Positions 26,285 to 34,935 of a stretch of DNA of 38,523 nucleotides are shown here, in pieces. Where the stretch lies: positions 1-38,523 of the forward strand of contig CALDQY010000003.1 of NCBI GenBank assembly GCA_937911445.1, given 5' to 3'. The stretch comes from an uncultured Rhodobiaceae bacterium (GTDB lineage Archaea; Thermoplasmatota; Poseidoniia; Poseidoniales; Poseidoniaceae). A model generated the notes under the pieces. The model saw nothing but the letters and a program-made list of their open reading frames with translations, searched no databases and was not told where the DNA came from. The first letter of the stretch is position 1; every line of letters starts with the position of its first letter. A program made the position numbers and the translations under genes.

Positions 26285-28102
26285 ATGTGTGGAATTTTTG
26301 GCTACATTGGTCACCGTAATGCTTCATCCCTGCTCGTCAAAGGATTGTTACGTCTTGAATATCGAGGCTATGATTCGAGTGGTGTGGTTGTCAAGAATGG
26401 GCAATTGCAATCTTACAAGGACATCGGGAAAATTTCAGAGATGGCTACATCGTTACCTGACTTCAAAGGCTCGATGGGCATTGCTCACACACGCTGGGCA
26501 ACACACGGTGGAGTTACGAAAGAAAACGCCCACCCTCATCTCAGCAATGATGGAAAAGTTGCAATCGTACACAATGGTATTCTACAGAATTCCGATGCTC
26601 TACGTAAGCGTCTCAAGCGGGCAGGTGTTCAACTCAACTCGGAAACCGATTCTGAAGTGTTTTGTCACTACATTGCGATGGCTCTGGAAGAGGGTAAAGA
26701 ACCCCTTGAAGCACTTCAGAGTGTTCTCTCAATGGCTAGAGGGACGTGGGGGGTTTGCGTCCTGTTTCAAGAATACGACTATGTGCTCTGCGCTCGGAAT
26801 GGTTCACCTCTCATTATTGGCCGAGGAAAGGACGAGATGTTCATTTCAAGTGACCCTCACGCAATTCGAGAACACACCGATCAACTGGTTGCACTCGAAG
26901 ATGGACAAATCGCAAAGCTTGATGCACACGATTTCCAAGTTATGCAAACGGATGGCCAAGAGGTTGAATCCCACCTTCTTCAGTTGGAAGAAGAATGGGG
27001 TGAAAGCGAATTAGGAGCATATCCTCACTTTATGCTCAAGGAAATTCATGAACAATCTCAGTCTTTGCAGCATTGTATTTCGGGCCGATTACGTCATGCT
27101 GAGGGGACATCAGTACTCGGTGGTCTACAGGTACAACCCCAGAAACTTGCACAACTCCCTCACGTCCGTTTGATTGGTTGTGGTACGGCTTTGCATGCTG
27201 CTCAGATTGGGCAGATCCTGATTGAACAGTGGGCAAGAATCCCTGCAGTTTCTCATGTTGCAAGCGAATTCAATGCTAACGACCCAGTCATCAATCCAAA
27301 AGCGCTCCACTTGGCGATATCTCAATCAGGAGAAACAGCCGACACGCTCTCAGCGGTCAAGGAAATTCAACGAAAGGGAGCGGATGTCTATGGCATTGTG
27401 AATGTTGTCGGCTCGAGCATTGCAAGGCAATGCGGAAAAGGGGTCTACATCCACTCTGGGCCAGAACAATCCGTTGCTTCAACAAAGGCGTTCACGAACA
27501 TGGTCGGTGCCCTTGCCTTGTTCGCTCTACAACTTGGTCGAAGCCGTCATCTTTCAAAGACCAAGGGAAAATCAATCATTCGAGAAATGCGTACTCTCCC
27601 TGAAAAGATACGAACGTACCTCGAGCAGCCTGGACCAATCGAACAAGCTGTTGAGTTGGTTACGAAGGCGAAGAGTGTTCTGTTTCTGGGAAGAGGCATT
27701 TCTTCGCCAGTTGCTTCTGAAGGGGCTCTCAAACTGATGGAGATTGCTTACATTCCGTGCCTTGCCTATCCAGCAGGTGAAATGAAGCATGGGCCAATCG
27801 CACTGATTGAAGAGAATTCACCCGTTGTTGTCATCGCTCCAAACGATGGCGTTCAGGAGAGAACTCTGAACGCAATCCATGAGTGCAAAGCACGTGGTGC
27901 AAAAATCATCCTGATTCATGAGGAAGGAGATCCTATCTCTGAAACTGCGGATGTGAGTATCCCAATTCCATCAACGATGCCTATGTTGACACCATTGTTG
28001 AGTGTCCTACCGACTCAACTGATTGCCTATCACGCAGCTCTCGCTCTCGATAATGATGTGGACCGCCCTCGCAACCTCGCGAAATCTGTGACGGTTGAAT
28101 GA
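26285..28102 (+). CDS. glmS: Glutamine-fructose-6-phosphate aminotransferase (isomerizing)
   Basis: Makes glucosamine-6-phosphate from fructose-6-phosphate and glutamine, the entry point to UDP-GlcNAc. It has 605 residues, close to the family's usual 609. The N-terminal glutaminase begins MCGIFGYIG with catalytic Cys2, LEYRGYDSSG, and the THG-containing ARWATHGG-like stretch HTRWATHGGVTKENAHPH. Two SIS domains follow, with SQSGETADT and the synthase-type signature PAGEMKHGPIALI, and the C-terminus DNDVDRPRNLAKSVTVE is standard. The ATG is nine bases beyond the stop of the large protease, so the two are probably on one transcript. It supplies amino sugars for surface polymers. Its stop abuts the convergent KaiC-like gene with no gap. 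Confidence 0.96.
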   Translation: MCGIFGYIGHRNASSLLVKGLLRLEYRGYDSSGVVVKNGQLQSYKDIGKISEMATSLPDFKGSMGIAHTRWATHGGVTKENAHPHLSNDGKVAIVHNGILQNSDALRKRLKRAGVQLNSETDSEVFCHYIAMALEEGKEPLEALQSVLSMARGTWGVCVLFQEYDYVLCARNGSPLIIGRGKDEMFISSDPHAIREHTDQLVALEDGQIAKLDAHDFQVMQTDGQEVESHLLQLEEEWGESELGAYPHFMLKEIHEQSQSLQHCISGRLRHAEGTSVLGGLQVQPQKLAQLPHVRLIGCGTALHAAQIGQILIEQWARIPAVSHVASEFNANDPVINPKALHLAISQSGETADTLSAVKEIQRKGADVYGIVNVVGSSIARQCGKGVYIHSGPEQSVASTKAFTNMVGALALFALQLGRSRHLSKTKGKSIIREMRTLPEKIRTYLEQPGPIEQAVELVTKAKSVLFLGRGISSPVASEGALKLMEIAYIPCLAYPAGEMKHGPIALIEENSPVVVIAPNDGVQERTLNAIHECKARGAKIILIHEEGDPISETADVSIPIPSTMPMLTPLLSVLPTQLIAYHAALALDNDVDRPRNLAKSVTVE

Positions 28103-28822
28103 TTAAACAACTGTAAAGCGTTGTTCTTCTTCCTTCCAATTGAATGGTTTGTAACCCAATGCATGTCGTGTGTGACGCATTTTGATGATGCCGAGTTTGC
28201 GTTGAACATCGTCCTCTTTTCGATCCATTACGAGATGAATAACTCCATCTGAAAGATAGTCTTCTACGCCATATTCTCCAAATTGTTTGTGATTTTCTCC
28301 CGTCATTTCACAGATAAAGAACGAGGTCAATTCAAGACGGCGAACTGCTTCAAAGAGTCTAAAAATCTCATCTCGAGGGTTTTCCATCTTGGTGAGCGTG
28401 AAGAACGCACCTAGCGAGTCGAAGACGAGCAGTTCAAAACCAATGGACTTCCTGTAATTTGTGAGTTGCTTAATCAATTGACCCATCCAGTCAACACGGT
28501 TGCTCATGCCTTGCTCGTCTAGTTGGACACGAAGGTCAGAAAGATCGATGATAGCAATTCGATTACGAACACGAGGGTCGTCTACGTTCATACCCATGTT
28601 GGACATGTGCGCTCGCAAAGAATCCTTTCCTTGTTCGAGCGTGACATAGATCCCACTCGTTTCGCCATACAATACAGCGTTGTAGAGCATTGAGAAGGTG
28701 ACACTCGATTTCATGGCACCAGATGCACCTGCAACGATGCAGATGTGTCCCTTCGGAATTCCGCCTTGCATGTTCTCATCGAGTCCTTCAATGTGTGTGG
28801 GAATTCGTTCCATGATGTCCAT
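28103..28822 (-). CDS. KaiC/RadA-superfamily ATPase with atypical Walker A
   Basis: One KaiC-type ATPase domain of 239 residues. It begins IPTHIEGLDENMQGGIPKG, the usual KaiC entry. The Walker A is GASGAMKSS (32-40), where the Gly before Lys is replaced by Met. The YVTLEQ glutamate (motif after strand 2) and a Walker B LLVFDSLGAFF are intact. C-terminally, IIKMRHTRH resembles the KaiC/RadA arginine-finger region. Single-domain KaiC proteins are common in archaea and regulate motility and signalling, but the target here is unknown. The stop codon adjoins the glmS stop. A 97-base region separates its ATG from the divergent maf gene. An alternative start is the ATG three codons later. Confidence 0.85.
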   Translation of the reverse strand: MDIMERIPTHIEGLDENMQGGIPKGHICIVAGASGAMKSSVTFSMLYNAVLYGETSGIYVTLEQGKDSLRAHMSNMGMNVDDPRVRNRIAIIDLSDLRVQLDEQGMSNRVDWMGQLIKQLTNYRKSIGFELLVFDSLGAFFTLTKMENPRDEIFRLFEAVRRLELTSFFICEMTGENHKQFGEYGVEDYLSDGVIHLVMDRKEDDVQRKLGIIKMRHTRHALGYKPFNWKEEEQRFTVV

Positions 28823-28919
28823 AGTGTCGCCTCAACATGAAGGAATACGATTCAACACTTGAAATTCACCCCCGATTTGTTTGCAAAATCTGATGTGGTT
28901 GATGTGACGTGTTTCGGTT
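28823..28919. promoter_or_regulatory. Divergent promoter region between KaiC-like and maf genes
   Basis: A 97-base noncoding interval between two genes that point away from each other, so it must carry both promoters. I see an A/T-rich stretch (GCAAAATCTG at about 28881-28890) suitable for the maf side but no strong TATA or repeat, and no ORF of note. Confidence 0.35.
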
Positions 28920-29504
28920 ATGCGCATCCTCTTGGCTTCTGCATCTGAACGACGAGGCACCATTCTTCGCCAGCGCTTTGCAAACGTCGAACAAGTCGCG
29001 CTCAAGGGCGTGGATGAATCTGTCTCCCACCAGATTCTCTCCAATCAAGTGAAGGAAGTTGCCTCACGCAAAGCAGAGGCTGTCGTACTCAACGATGAGT
29101 TCGATGTCGTGGTCGTTTCAGATACCCTAGTCGAGGATCCTGATGACGAACATGTCGCACTTGGAAAACCAGTCTCGAGGGAACAAGCTGTTGCTATGCT
29201 TCTCCGATTGCGTGGCCGCCGTCACCGTGTGTGGTCCGCAACGATGGTGCATGCTATGGACAAATGGCATTCAAGCGTTGAATACGCTGTTGTTGAAATC
29301 GAGGACTTTACGGATGATGCATTGGTCGAACTCATCGAATCAGACTCTTGGGTTGGTAAAGCTGGTGGCTATGACTTGGCTGGTATGATGGGAAAATACG
29401 CTCAATTGATTGAAGGCACAGAGCCGACAGTGTTGGGATTTACTCAGTCTTCTCTTGACTTGCTGGACGACGTTCAATCGATGTTCTCCATGAGTCGATC
29501 GTAA
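28920..29504 (+). CDS. maf: Maf-family nucleotide pyrophosphatase
   Basis: House-cleaning enzyme of 194 residues that hydrolyses non-canonical or modified nucleoside triphosphates to monophosphates. The signature LASASERR opens the protein. It continues with ASRKAEAV, the metal-site VVVSDT (Asp68), GKPVSREQAVAMLLRLRGR and KAGGYDLAGM, all of the Maf/YhdE/YceF pattern. Substrate preference among dTTP, UTP and m7GTP cannot be set from motifs alone. The start ATG at 28920 sits across a divergent region from the KaiC-like gene. The final 31 bases overlap the end of the convergent 12-helix membrane gene, in opposite orientation, an unusually long overlap for this compact genome. Confidence 0.9.
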   Translation: MRILLASASERRGTILRQRFANVEQVALKGVDESVSHQILSNQVKEVASRKAEAVVLNDEFDVVVVSDTLVEDPDDEHVALGKPVSREQAVAMLLRLRGRRHRVWSATMVHAMDKWHSSVEYAVVEIEDFTDDALVELIESDSWVGKAGGYDLAGMMGKYAQLIEGTEPTVLGFTQSSLDLLDDVQSMFSMSRS

Positions 29505-30760
29505 AACATCGGCATTCGGTGCCAGTTGTCCGATGGGAATACAGTATGTCGAATGAACAAAATCCCGAGCAAGAAGGATGCAACACTTTGTGTCCCAATC
29601 CAAATGTACACCGGCAAGTATTCTCCATCCAAAAGCACGGCTCCATCATAGAGAGACCATGTCATAAGGACGCCGCAAGCAAGGAACATCAACACCAGGT
29701 GCCAATGCGTTATCCGTGTTGATGGAGAATAATGCAAGTGATCTTCGTGAAGGAAAATAGCAAACCCGCAGACGACGAAGAAACATGAATAGGCAATCAA
29801 TAACCAATGTGCAGGCTGAATGTTTGCTATGCCTTCATGTCCTGTCCAAATAGGTGCAATTGAAACGAGTGAGAGCAGGGGCAACAGGAAGTACCCTATG
29901 AACACAAATCGAGAATGCGGTTTTGCAAATTTCCCGATGGAGAATCGTAAAACCTTCAACGGGTTCATCATGAAAAATACGTTCAAGAGAAGAACTGCGA
30001 AACCGATATCGATTAAATCCTCTGATATCGAATTCCTCGCTCGCAGAAAACTCGCCACAACGTAACCAATTCCTAAGAGGATGAGGATGAGGAACCGAAC
30101 TGGTAGAGTTTTCGGGTTTGTTGTATTCCAACCTAGCCTGCGATTGAAATGTGAGAGTATGACTGTCGACATCATCATCATGCAAAAGATCCCTACAATG
30201 AAAGCAACCCCAACTTGTATCATGCCATCGATTCCACGCATAAACCATGATGCAACGATAAACAACGAGCAGAACACGAGAACCAATCCGGGCGAATATG
30301 AGAAAATACCAACCTCTCCTGAGTTGCTCTTCTGTTTGACAATGTCAATCGATGATGGCGTGAGCGTGAGTAAAGCGAGGCACATTAAAACGATACCAAT
30401 TCCAGAGAATTCGATGAACACGTCCCAATTACCAATGTAGATGCCAATATGAATGAACAATTGCCCAAGACCGTTGAGTTGCAAAAAGTGACGCATTGTT
30501 GTCCGTTCAAAGGACGGGACTTTGTACACCAGCGGCAACGTATCAAACGCAATACCAGCAAGGATGGCCATGACAGGTCCTAATGCGAAAAGCGTAATCA
30601 AAACAAAGTTCATGATTTCAAGACGCTCAGTGTTCTCGAACAACTCGTAAGGAGAAAAAAATGTTAACCACGCCAGAAGGAATGTTAAGGCGATGAAGAA
30701 CAACATCGATGATGTAAACAGTTCAAGATAAGAACCTGCGAATTGCTGACGCCTGTCCAT
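29474..30760 (-). CDS. 12-helix membrane protein, possible heme-copper-oxidase-like fold
   Basis: A 428-residue protein with twelve predicted membrane helices and short loops. I do not recognise a named family. Histidines occur at helix ends: RHFLQLNGLGQLFIHIG in helix 3, LHEDHLHYSPSTRITHWH between helices 10 and 11. The second to third helix segment GIAFDTLPLVYKVP has some resemblance to subunit I of cbb3-type oxidases (gly-x3-Pro before a short loop), and twelve helices is the count for that fold. Metal-ligand histidines in the expected pattern are not clear, so this is a weak suggestion. It lies nine bases after the SepF-like gene on the same strand and overlaps maf by 31 bases at its end. 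Confidence 0.6.
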   Translation of the reverse strand: MDRRQQFAGSYLELFTSSMLFFIALTFLLAWLTFFSPYELFENTERLEIMNFVLITLFALGPVMAILAGIAFDTLPLVYKVPSFERTTMRHFLQLNGLGQLFIHIGIYIGNWDVFIEFSGIGIVLMCLALLTLTPSSIDIVKQKSNSGEVGIFSYSPGLVLVFCSLFIVASWFMRGIDGMIQVGVAFIVGIFCMMMMSTVILSHFNRRLGWNTTNPKTLPVRFLILILLGIGYVVASFLRARNSISEDLIDIGFAVLLLNVFFMMNPLKVLRFSIGKFAKPHSRFVFIGYFLLPLLSLVSIAPIWTGHEGIANIQPAHWLLIAYSCFFVVCGFAIFLHEDHLHYSPSTRITHWHLVLMFLACGVLMTWSLYDGAVLLDGEYLPVYIWIGTQSVASFLLGILFIRHTVFPSDNWHRMPMFYDRLMENID

Positions 30761-30769
30761 CGTTTCACC

Positions 30770-31321
30770 TCAAGATACGCGCAGCAGACGTGTAATTCCA
30801 AGCTCGTGCTTTTCAATATCAACAACGACATCTGCTCCGGGAATCATCAACAACTTGTCTTCCGAATCCAGAGCAAAGACGCCAACACCTACTTGTTCAC
30901 ACATAACTCGTAACTCTCGTCGACAGGCCTGTTGATGCGATTCCATGTGGACCAATGTTCGTAGATCAACGATCACAGTATCCCCTTGAAGCACTCGTTG
31001 AGCGATGTCTCGCGTGTGGATACGATGCTTTTCATCTGGCTTAACATACCGAAGCGCTCGTGTTGGTCGAGTCATAACCCGTCCTCCATGGTGTGAGAGA
31101 TCGTGGAATGGTTCTCCGTCTGGTGTTACTGGTCCATTCCATTCGAAAGAGATGTTTTCGTCGATTTGAGATGTAGGCGTCTCCTCGACAATTTGGGTTT
31201 CTACTGCAACAGGTTCATTGGTCAATTGCCTGTTTTGCGTGGAAGCAGGTGCTTCTGCAACTCGAGCCGCACCACCCGCATCTGGGTCCGGGAGTCCAAA
31301 GAACTGCCATAGATTTCCCAT
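30770..31321 (-). CDS. sepF: SepF-like cell-division membrane-anchor protein
   Basis: 183 residues. The C-terminal half (about 92-178) follows the SepF pattern: TRDIAQRVLQGDTVIVDLRT, a helix with RRELRVMCEQVGVGVFAL, and DKLLMIPGADVVVD. The N-terminus MGNLWQFFGLPDP is a short amphipathic helix of the membrane-targeting type. The middle is acidic and disordered. Archaeal SepF tethers FtsZ to the membrane at midcell. The ATG at 31321 starts five bases after the upstream stop; an in-frame GTG at 31330 overlapping that stop as GTGA is also possible, but would displace the helix from the N-terminus. Position downstream of two giant surface proteins suggests co-expression. Confidence 0.7.
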   Translation of the reverse strand: MGNLWQFFGLPDPDAGGAARVAEAPASTQNRQLTNEPVAVETQIVEETPTSQIDENISFEWNGPVTPDGEPFHDLSHHGGRVMTRPTRALRYVKPDEKHRIHTRDIAQRVLQGDTVIVDLRTLVHMESHQQACRRELRVMCEQVGVGVFALDSEDKLLMIPGADVVVDIEKHELGITRLLRVS

Positions 31322-31326
31322 CGTTA

Positions 31327-34300
31327 TCACAAATCCAAATCATCCAGTAGGTCGGAGAGATTCGTGTCCTGATTCGATGGTGGAGTCATTGAAGGTGTCG
31401 GTTGATAGGTAGGTGCAGGTGCTTGATTTGCTGCCAGATATTGCTCACCATAGTACGCCCATTGTTCCATGGTCCAACCAGCCGGCAGGCCAGTGGCTGG
31501 GAGTGGAGGGCCTTGATTCACGACTGGCTGTTCAACAAACGGTTCTGGTTGAACAGGCGCTTGTGGTGCTGGCTGCTCGTATGTGGGCAATTCCGAAGGC
31601 GCATAACTTGGTAAGGGCGTTGTATCCCATGCTTTGTTCGATGGAGTCTCGACCAAATCTGGCGGTGAACGGCGAGTGATGAGCAGGAACGATGCCAACA
31701 TGATCACCAAACCAACGAGTCCTAGAATGACGATCGACATGGTTTTAGAGACACCCAATGTATCGCTGAACTCTTCGATGAATCCTTCAGGGGGCGGTTC
31801 TGCAACATCGATGGTAAGCGTAAATGTGTCCGTCGAAAGATCGTCATCGGTTACAGTGAGGTTGATCTTCCACGTGCCAACCGGTAAATCGGTTATCGAT
31901 ACTACAGGCCCAGTTTCACCAAGGTCATTCTCGCCTCTCCACTCAAATGTCCAAACGTAGAGCATGTTCAGCAGATCTGAATCTGAGTCCGTTGTCCCAT
32001 CGGATGAGAGGTTGAGCGTATCGCCCTTCACGAGGTTGTCAAGTGATCCGTTGGCGAACGAAATCTCTGCGCCCGGCAGGACGTTCTGAACTTTGACAAC
32101 AGCCGAAATCGATGCCATGGCACCATCGTCGTCCTTCACCCATGCCGTAACGGTTCGGAACTGAGGGTTGCTGGTCTCCCATGTGTACTCAAAATGAGTC
32201 CCACTCACATCGCAGTCATTGTTCAAGGTGCCATCGAGGTCCGCATCACGTGTTCCGTCGATATCCCAACAGACTTCCAGTGAATCCTTGTCTGAAGCCG
32301 TATCATCAACAGCGACGTCAAAGACCACTTCGTCGTCTTCATCAACCGTAAGGCCTTTGTTGACAGCGTTGAGGAAATTCGCTTCTGCTGTCATGGTTGG
32401 CGGTACGTTGACAATTGTGACCTTTGCGAGCGATGTGGAAGAGGTCGCTCCGTCGTCATCAACAGCACGAACTGAGATGATGTGTTCTCCAGACGTTGGC
32501 CACGAGGTTGAAACATCGGAGGCGGAACCATCAGTGGATACGGTGAAATTATCGAGAACATCACTTAGGTTCCAGTCGATGATGAGTCCATCACGGTCGT
32601 TGAGTGTATCATCGCCTTGGGCACGAAGAATGACGGTCTGATCCTCTTGGAGTACCCAGGTTCCATTCGCATCGAATGGTGTGTTTACGCCTGCAATCCA
32701 CACGCCAATTTCGCCGATGGTTGGGGCTACATTCAGAACTTCAATCGATGAAAGCACTTCGGTTTCTTCGCCATCATCGTCGGTTGCGATGGCACGGATT
32801 GGCATCGTTCCCTCCTCAAGTGGCGAAAACGTACACGTCGGTTGCGTTAACCCTTCAAGACAGTTCAAATCTGGCCAAGAAATACTGACCTGCTGGCCCG
32901 ATGGAGATACTGTATCAATATCGCCGCTATCACTGGCATCGATGGTGATGGAGGATTCGACAGCAATTTCCGGTGGGTGGCTGAGGTTGATGTACGGTGC
33001 TCGATTCAGGATGGTGACATTGCTGATCAAAACAGTTGAGTCAAGTTCATTGTCGGTTACAATGGTTCGCAATTCCCAGTCACCGTCGTCAGACCAGTTC
33101 CAACTGATAGCACAATCTGGCGTTGTAATGACATCGACAAGACCTGGACGTGATTCAATTTCAAATCGGCACTCGACGTCTCCACCATCAGGGTCAAAGG
33201 AAGAACGGGCGTCAATGAAGACGTCCTCGAACGTGTAATTCCCAGTGTCGATAGCAATGGATGCGTTCGGTGCACGGCCGATGAAGACGTCAACAGTAGC
33301 TTGGTTGTTGCTTCGATTGGCGTCTCCGGTGATGAGCTCATCCGGATCAACGGTGAAGGTCAATGTCTGGTTGCCGATGGTGGAATCTTCAGGAACAATC
33401 CAGTCGATTACAATGCGTTGCTCACTGTACGCCTCGATGGATGGAACAGCCTGTCGGCTCGAATCGCCATCGGGCACAACAATTTCCATTTCTGTTGAAG
33501 GCGATGGCAAAACACCTCTGTTTTGGGCTGGTAGAGAGAAGGAGAGTTCGTCACCGGGCAAGGCGTTGTATCCGATCGATTTGGACAGGGTCGCAACCTC
33601 ACCATCGCGAGTTCGAGTAACGATGATTGAATCTTCTTGAGCAACCAAATCGATACCTACAACAGACAAATCGATGACAACCGTGGCAACGCCAATGATT
33701 TCCTGAACTGGATCCCAGACTATCACGCCGTTGCTGCTAAAATCATCGCTAGCGATGGTGTCATCGACGACGTTTGAAACATTGATTGTCTCTTCAATCT
33801 GTCCACTGCTGTTGGTAGTTGGATTAATCAGCGTTCCCGCCATTTCGTAACGCAACTGGAGGTTTTTGTTGACCTCTGGTATGCCGTTTGGAGCAACCGA
33901 GTAGGTTGCATAAATCTTTGATTCTGAGTCTGGTAATGTAGCAATAAATTGAGTCTCAACCTCAATGTCGACGTTCCGATCGCCCGGGTTTTTTCTTTTG
34001 TCAACGCCAAACGAGTCAACGGGTTCGTAGTCTTTCAAGAGCCAATCAATGGTGAAACCAGCAGCGTTTGAGATTCGTATCCAAGAGTTGAATCGAACAG
34101 CGGGACAGTACCAATTAAACCCAGCACTGACGCCTGTGGCGTTCCATTCGTTGACTTTGTACGAATCATCGCATCCTTCGTACTTGATGTTCTGTCCATC
34201 TTCCGTTGGAATTCCATCCTTGGTGACCTGCCAAGATGTATTTTCGGCTCCTTGAGTATCAAACGAGGTCGGGTCGAAGTAATCAGATGAACCACTTACA

Positions 34301-34911
34301 CTCGTGCCTGACATGAAGGGCATGTACCATTGGTCACCCGTCCGCATTGGGAAATCGTATTTTTCTTTTGGCGGGTCGTAATAGGTATCGAATGAGATTG
34401 TGGCGAGGTTCTGGGATAGGAAGCCAAGATTGAATGGTGCAAAGCTGACGTCTAATTCAAATTCCGAATTGATAACTGCGAGATCTCGTACTCGTACGAT
34501 GTCCTCGCCTGAATAATCGATGTCGAGCCTTCCACTGACCCCTTCAAGTGTTGCGCCACTGTTTCCTGATGAGAATTCCCCTTCGATGAGCATCTTGTAT
34601 GCAAGCGTCTGAATCCCGTCAACATTGATGAAAAAGATGTCATCAATTTCGTAAGCAGTGTCCCCGGTGAGTGTATTGAGGCTCGCAGATACGTTGGCTT
34701 GTGCCAGCAGTTGAGAGACATCGAATTGCGTTTCATAGGTCCACTTGTCACCGATGCGCCAGCTTGGGACATCGGTCGAGCTTGTTGTACCTGAGGATTG
34801 GTCAACAGATGGTAGCAGGTCAAGTGTCGTTGTGTCGTTGTTGACAAAGTGCACAGTGGATGAACCTGCCAAAAGGAACAAAACTAGGAATGTCAATACG
34901 CGGTTCGCCAT
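31327..34911 (-). CDS. Giant PKD/CARDB surface protein A
   Basis: 1194 residues. An N-terminal signal peptide (VLTFLVLFLLAGSSTVHF) is followed by a cap domain opening PSWRIGDKWTYETQFD. Next comes a CARDB-like module near residue 450-545, then several PKD-like Ig folds (SSFDPDGGDVECRF, ATDDDGEETEV, AVDDDGATSSTS, WVKDDDGAMASI). A helix (SIVILGLVGLVIMLASFLL) near residue 1060 anchors the protein. The short cytoplasmic tail, Pro- and Gln-rich, has the motif GLPAGWTMEQWAYYGEQYL and ends LSDLLDDLDL. It is a paralog of the adjacent upstream gene, sharing domain order and motifs. It probably forms part of the surface layer or binds partners; no enzymatic motif is seen. Confidence 0.88.
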   Translation of the reverse strand: MANRVLTFLVLFLLAGSSTVHFVNNDTTTLDLLPSVDQSSGTTSSTDVPSWRIGDKWTYETQFDVSQLLAQANVSASLNTLTGDTAYEIDDIFFINVDGIQTLAYKMLIEGEFSSGNSGATLEGVSGRLDIDYSGEDIVRVRDLAVINSEFELDVSFAPFNLGFLSQNLATISFDTYYDPPKEKYDFPMRTGDQWYMPFMSGTSVSGSSDYFDPTSFDTQGAENTSWQVTKDGIPTEDGQNIKYEGCDDSYKVNEWNATGVSAGFNWYCPAVRFNSWIRISNAAGFTIDWLLKDYEPVDSFGVDKRKNPGDRNVDIEVETQFIATLPDSESKIYATYSVAPNGIPEVNKNLQLRYEMAGTLINPTTNSSGQIEETINVSNVVDDTIASDDFSSNGVIVWDPVQEIIGVATVVIDLSVVGIDLVAQEDSIIVTRTRDGEVATLSKSIGYNALPGDELSFSLPAQNRGVLPSPSTEMEIVVPDGDSSRQAVPSIEAYSEQRIVIDWIVPEDSTIGNQTLTFTVDPDELITGDANRSNNQATVDVFIGRAPNASIAIDTGNYTFEDVFIDARSSFDPDGGDVECRFEIESRPGLVDVITTPDCAISWNWSDDGDWELRTIVTDNELDSTVLISNVTILNRAPYINLSHPPEIAVESSITIDASDSGDIDTVSPSGQQVSISWPDLNCLEGLTQPTCTFSPLEEGTMPIRAIATDDDGEETEVLSSIEVLNVAPTIGEIGVWIAGVNTPFDANGTWVLQEDQTVILRAQGDDTLNDRDGLIIDWNLSDVLDNFTVSTDGSASDVSTSWPTSGEHIISVRAVDDDGATSSTSLAKVTIVNVPPTMTAEANFLNAVNKGLTVDEDDEVVFDVAVDDTASDKDSLEVCWDIDGTRDADLDGTLNNDCDVSGTHFEYTWETSNPQFRTVTAWVKDDDGAMASISAVVKVQNVLPGAEISFANGSLDNLVKGDTLNLSSDGTTDSDSDLLNMLYVWTFEWRGENDLGETGPVVSITDLPVGTWKINLTVTDDDLSTDTFTLTIDVAEPPPEGFIEEFSDTLGVSKTMSIVILGLVGLVIMLASFLLITRRSPPDLVETPSNKAWDTTPLPSYAPSELPTYEQPAPQAPVQPEPFVEQPVVNQGPPLPATGLPAGWTMEQWAYYGEQYLAANQAPAPTYQPTPSMTPPSNQDTNLSDLLDDLDL

Positions 34912-34935
34912 GTGTGAATGTCTGCTTTCTCGTAC

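Noticed and set aside
30081-30440. Plus-strand frame of 119 residues antisense to the 12-helix gene
   Set aside because: Reverse shadow of a hydrophobic gene: rich in Met, Asn and Ile with no domain, and without its own start context.
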